Origin: Acidimicrobiaceae bacterium
GTDB lineage: Bacteria; Actinomycetota; Acidimicrobiia; Acidimicrobiales; Bog-793
Assembly: GCA_027306715.1 (NCBI GenBank)
Contig: DAHUZG010000392.1
Span: 1-5,763, forward strand
Reading direction: 5' to 3'
DNA: 5,763 bases
This document shows positions 3,408 through 5,763 of the stretch, piece by piece. Under the pieces are notes generated by a model. That model was not told the DNA's origin, searched no databases, and worked only from the letters and a program-made list of their open reading frames with translations. Position 1 is the stretch's first letter, and each line of letters begins with the position of its first letter. Made by a program: the position numbers and the translations under genes.

Positions 3408-5763
3408 GCTGTCACCCCGGCCGGCCCGAGATCAGGCCCGAAGCCCGGCCCCGAACCCGGGGGCGGCGCGCTGCCGGTGTCCGGCACGCCGCCCGGCGAC
3501 CCTCCCGGCCCGCCGCCCGGACGCCCACGTTGTCGTCTCGTGGCGGCGCGCGCCTTGCGGCGCCGTCGCGAGGATCGCACCCACCAGACGAGCAGCACGA
3601 GCAAAGCGCCGAGGGAGAGCGCCACCGCGACGGGGGAGGCGGCCGTCGACAGCACGTCGTACTCGGAGCTGAAGAGCACGACACCGCCCACCGGCGAGAC
3701 GAGCTCGATGCGCAGCAGCGACAGGCCCGAGGTGCGGGTGCCGATGTGCAAGGTGACCTGGGTGTTGCCGAGCACGGTCCGCGGCTCGGAGCCAGCGGAG
3801 CCTCGGCAGACGATGACGGCGCTCGAGGAGAGGCGAAGCACGAGATGGACTGCGGTGGGCGACGACGACGCGATCGTGATCGGCAGGTTGCCGCAGCGTG
3901 AGGTGAGCGTGACCCGCTTGCCGCCCGGCAGCTCAAGGCGGCCGCCGACGCCGCGCAGCGCTCGGCCGGCGCTGGCGCCGTAGGCGGTCCGCTGGCGCCA
4001 CGCCATCCCCGCCGTCTCGGCGAGGAGGACCTCGTCGAGCAGCGAGCGGCGCATCCCGGCGTCGCCCGGCACGACCGATGCCAGCGCCCGCACGTTGGCG
4101 CGAGCGTCCCCGACGAGCGCCTCGAGGTTGTGCGGGACAGCCCGCGTGCCGGCCGCCGCCAGGTGCTCGTTCGCCGGCGTCCCGGCTCCGCCTGCCGGCA
4201 GCGCGAACAGCTGCTGCAGCGTCGCGCCGCGGGCGAGCGGCTCGGGGCCGCCGGACGAGGCCTCGAGCCCGCTCATCAGCGTCTGCAAGAACCGCGTGCT
4301 CTCTGCCCATGCCGGGGGCGCGATGACGACGGCGCGCGGCGTCGGGGTGTCGGGCGCCTCGTAGTAGATCAGCGCCAGCTCGGCCAGCAGCTGGTACGCG
4401 GCGAGGGCAGGGGACTGCCCGCTGCGGGCGAAGATCGACGTCAGACCCGGGTCGGCTGCGAGGGCGGGAAAGCTCCGCTGTCCTCCGCTCACGGCACCAC
4501 CGCCGCTCACGGCGCTGCTAGCCGCCCCCGCACCCGGCGCGCGTGCCCCCGCGGGGGAGGTCAGCGAGCCCTGCGCCGACGATCCGGTGGCTCCCGAGGC
4601 CGTCCCGCCGGGCGTGGCGCCGCTCGGCCCCGAGGCGCCGCTCGTCGAGGTCACTGCGAGGCTGAAGCGGGCGGTCCACGTCCCGTCGGCGGGCGTGTCG
4701 GCGACGTCGCCAGCCGGGACGACGAGATCGTGGATCCCGGCCCCGCCAAGGGCGGCAGCGGCGCCGCGGGAGAGCGGGCCGGCAAGGACGTAGGTGCCGG
4801 GCACGGCGTGCCCGACGAGCTGGCCGAGCACGGTCGATCCTCGTGCCAGCTGCGAGGCGACGTCTTCCCCGAGGCCTTCGGCGGTGAGACCGGTCGGGTC
4901 GATCGGCGTGAAGGGGGCACCGAGCAGCTCGCGGGACGGCTTCCCCCCGAGCTGCTCACCCGCCGCCGCCCGCAGGTTCGCCAGCACGAGCCGCGCCCGG
5001 GCGTCGTCGGTCCGGGCCAGCGCCAGGAGCAGCTGCGGGTAGACGTCAAGGGTGAGCGGCACGCCGGCGAACCGGCTCTGCACAAGTGTGCCCGTCAGGC
5101 CCTCGAGGTGTTGCAGCCGGGCGGCGCCGAGCGCCCCGGCACCCGTCGGCGCGAGCGCCGGGCTCGTCCCGACGGGTAGGACGATGCCGGCATCGACCGG
5201 GAGGCCGCTCTCGGCGGCGTCGTAGACGAGGTACGTCGTGAGGCCTGCCAGCTGAGGGCGGGCGAGGTGCACGTCGAGTAGCTCCACCTGCATCGGGTAG
5301 ACGCCGTCGCACTGCCCGCCGGAGGGGCAGAGGAGCGACAGCGTGCCCTGGGCGGAGGTGCTCGAGGGGTATCCGGGGGACACCGGAAGGTCGAGCTTGA
5401 AGACGCGCACGCCGCCCGGGTAGGTCTGCGGCGCCGCCAACGACGAGAGTGGCAGGGTCGGGCTGCTGAGCACGGTGCCGCCGCTGGCAGGGTCGGTGAG
5501 CGACTCGTCGAAGCCGCTCCGGGTGATGAGGCGCGAGTAGACGATCACCTGCAGCGCCAGGCTCGCCGTCGGCAGCGCCGACGTCACCCCGAGCTGCATC
5601 GTCATCCCGTTGCTGCCGACCCAGACGGTCTGCTTGACGAGCTCGATCGACGAGCCGCTGCTCGTAACCGCCGGGGCCGCCGGGCCGCCTGTCCCCCCGC
5701 TGCCGACCCGTCCGGCGCCCGCCGGCGCGCCCACGGCCGGCGCGCCCACGGCCGGCGCGCCCA
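3404..5763 (-). CDS. Large membrane-anchored surface protein, DUF6049 (Rv3909-like), N-terminus beyond right edge
   Basis: This matches the large actinobacterial protein encoded just before murJ (Rv3909 in Mycobacterium); its biochemical role is unknown, and cell-wall function is inferred from this constant pairing. The frame stays open to the window edge, so the true start and signal peptide are missing; residue numbers here count from the GTG at 5749. Residues 1-30 are a Gly/Ala/Pro-rich repeat region. Residues 35-160 look beta-rich (VWVGSNGMTMQLGVTSALP, IVYSRLITRSGFDESL) and hold a likely disulfide pair, Cys141/Cys147. Residues 165-365 and 425-600 form alpha/beta regions, split by a low-complexity Ser/Gly/Ala linker at about 368-425. 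Residues 603-700 form a second beta domain (GRLELPGGKRVTLTSRCGNL) with Cys619 and Cys648. One membrane helix follows at about 704-724 (VALSLGALLVLLVWWV), then an Arg-rich and Gly/Pro-rich cytoplasmic tail. Most of the protein is therefore extracellular. Family assignment rests on architecture, recalled motifs and position, not on a search. Confidence 0.85.
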   Translation of the reverse strand, partial: GAPAVGAPAVGAPAGAGRVGSGGTGGPAAPAVTSSGSSIELVKQTVWVGSNGMTMQLGVTSALPTASLALQVIVYSRLITRSGFDESLTDPASGGTVLSSPTLPLSSLAAPQTYPGGVRVFKLDLPVSPGYPSSTSAQGTLSLLCPSGGQCDGVYPMQVELLDVHLARPQLAGLTTYLVYDAAESGLPVDAGIVLPVGTSPALAPTGAGALGAARLQHLEGLTGTLVQSRFAGVPLTLDVYPQLLLALARTDDARARLVLANLRAAAGEQLGGKPSRELLGAPFTPIDPTGLTAEGLGEDVASQLARGSTVLGQLVGHAVPGTYVLAGPLSRGAAAALGGAGIHDLVVPAGDVADTPADGTWTARFSLAVTSTSGASGPSGATPGGTASGATGSSAQGSLTSPAGARAPGAGAASSAVSGGGAVSGGQRSFPALAADPGLTSIFARSGQSPALAAYQLLAELALIYYEAPDTPTPRAVVIAPPAWAESTRFLQTLMSGLEASSGGPEPLARGATLQQLFALPAGGAGTPANEHLAAAGTRAVPHNLEALVGDARANVRALASVVPGDAGMRRSLLDEVLLAETAGMAWRQRTAYGASAGRALRGVGGRLELPGGKRVTLTSRCGNLPITIASSSPTAVHLVLRLSSSAVIVCRGSAGSEPRTVLGNTQVTLHIGTRTSGLSLLRIELVSPVGGVVLFSSEYDVLSTAASPVAVALSLGALLVLLVWWVRSSRRRRKARAATRRQRGRPGGGPGGSPGGVPDTGSAPPPGSGPGFGPDLGPAGVTA
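5721..5763 (-). repeat. 15-bp in-frame tandem repeat at the right edge
   Basis: Units of 15 bp at 5721-5735 and 5736-5750, plus 13 bases of a third unit reaching the window edge, all identical. Each unit holds an 8-bp GGCGCGCC palindrome (5724, 5739, 5754). In the DUF6049-like frame it encodes a repeated Val-Gly-Ala-Pro-Ala pentapeptide. The true copy number cannot be known because the array runs off the window. Confidence 0.9.

Noticed and set aside
4130..5179. A 349-codon plus-strand open frame antisense to the DUF6049-like gene
   Set aside because: Arg/Gly/Ala-rich shadow with no domain, no ribosome binding site of note, and opposite to a frame that makes a coherent membrane-anchored protein.
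1..5763. tRNA, rRNA, CRISPR array, insertion sequence, attachment site or replication origin
   Set aside because: No cloverleaf, spaced repeat-spacer array, transposase, terminal inverted repeats or DnaA-box cluster was seen by eye on either strand.

Overview
The window is very GC-rich (roughly 70%). All five genes I can support lie on the minus strand, so transcription runs from the right edge to the left. Protein families, GTG starts and gene order point to an actinobacterium, possibly of the Acidimicrobiia type. That lineage guess is an inference; no rRNA or clade-specific marker is present.

In transcription order (right to left): (1) 5763-3404, a large cell-surface protein resembling the actinobacterial DUF6049 family (Mycobacterium Rv3909-like), with its N-terminus beyond the window; (2) 3384-1684, the lipid II flippase MurJ, 19 nt downstream and apparently translationally coupled; (3) a 182-nt gap holding a GGGTTA repeat cluster with G-quadruplex potential and an all-G:C hairpin; (4) 1501-638, a DegV/FakB-type fatty-acid-binding protein; (5) a 51-nt gap with a GGGGC triplet and a possible leaderless promoter; (6) 586-212, a small two-helix membrane protein of unknown function; (7) a 67-nt gap; (8) 144-1, the first 48 codons of thioredoxin reductase TrxB, which continues past the left edge.

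The order DUF6049-MurJ-...-TrxB is the conserved origin-proximal arrangement of many actinobacterial chromosomes (established knowledge). Here a degV gene and a small membrane-protein gene sit between murJ and trxB. The first two genes probably serve cell-wall assembly, degV exogenous fatty-acid use, and trxB thiol redox balance.

No clearly new system is present. The most interesting signals are regulatory. One is an exact GGAAT-N18-GTT match to the SigR/SigH thiol-stress promoter, lying inside the gene before trxB. The second is an 8-codon mini-ORF joined by GTGA overlaps to both the DUF6049 stop and the murJ start. The third is a telomere-like G-quadruplex motif just after the murJ stop. 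In-frame tandem DNA repeats also occur at the N-terminal ends of murJ (18 bp) and of the DUF6049-like gene (15 bp). Long plus-strand open frames are GC-driven shadows.
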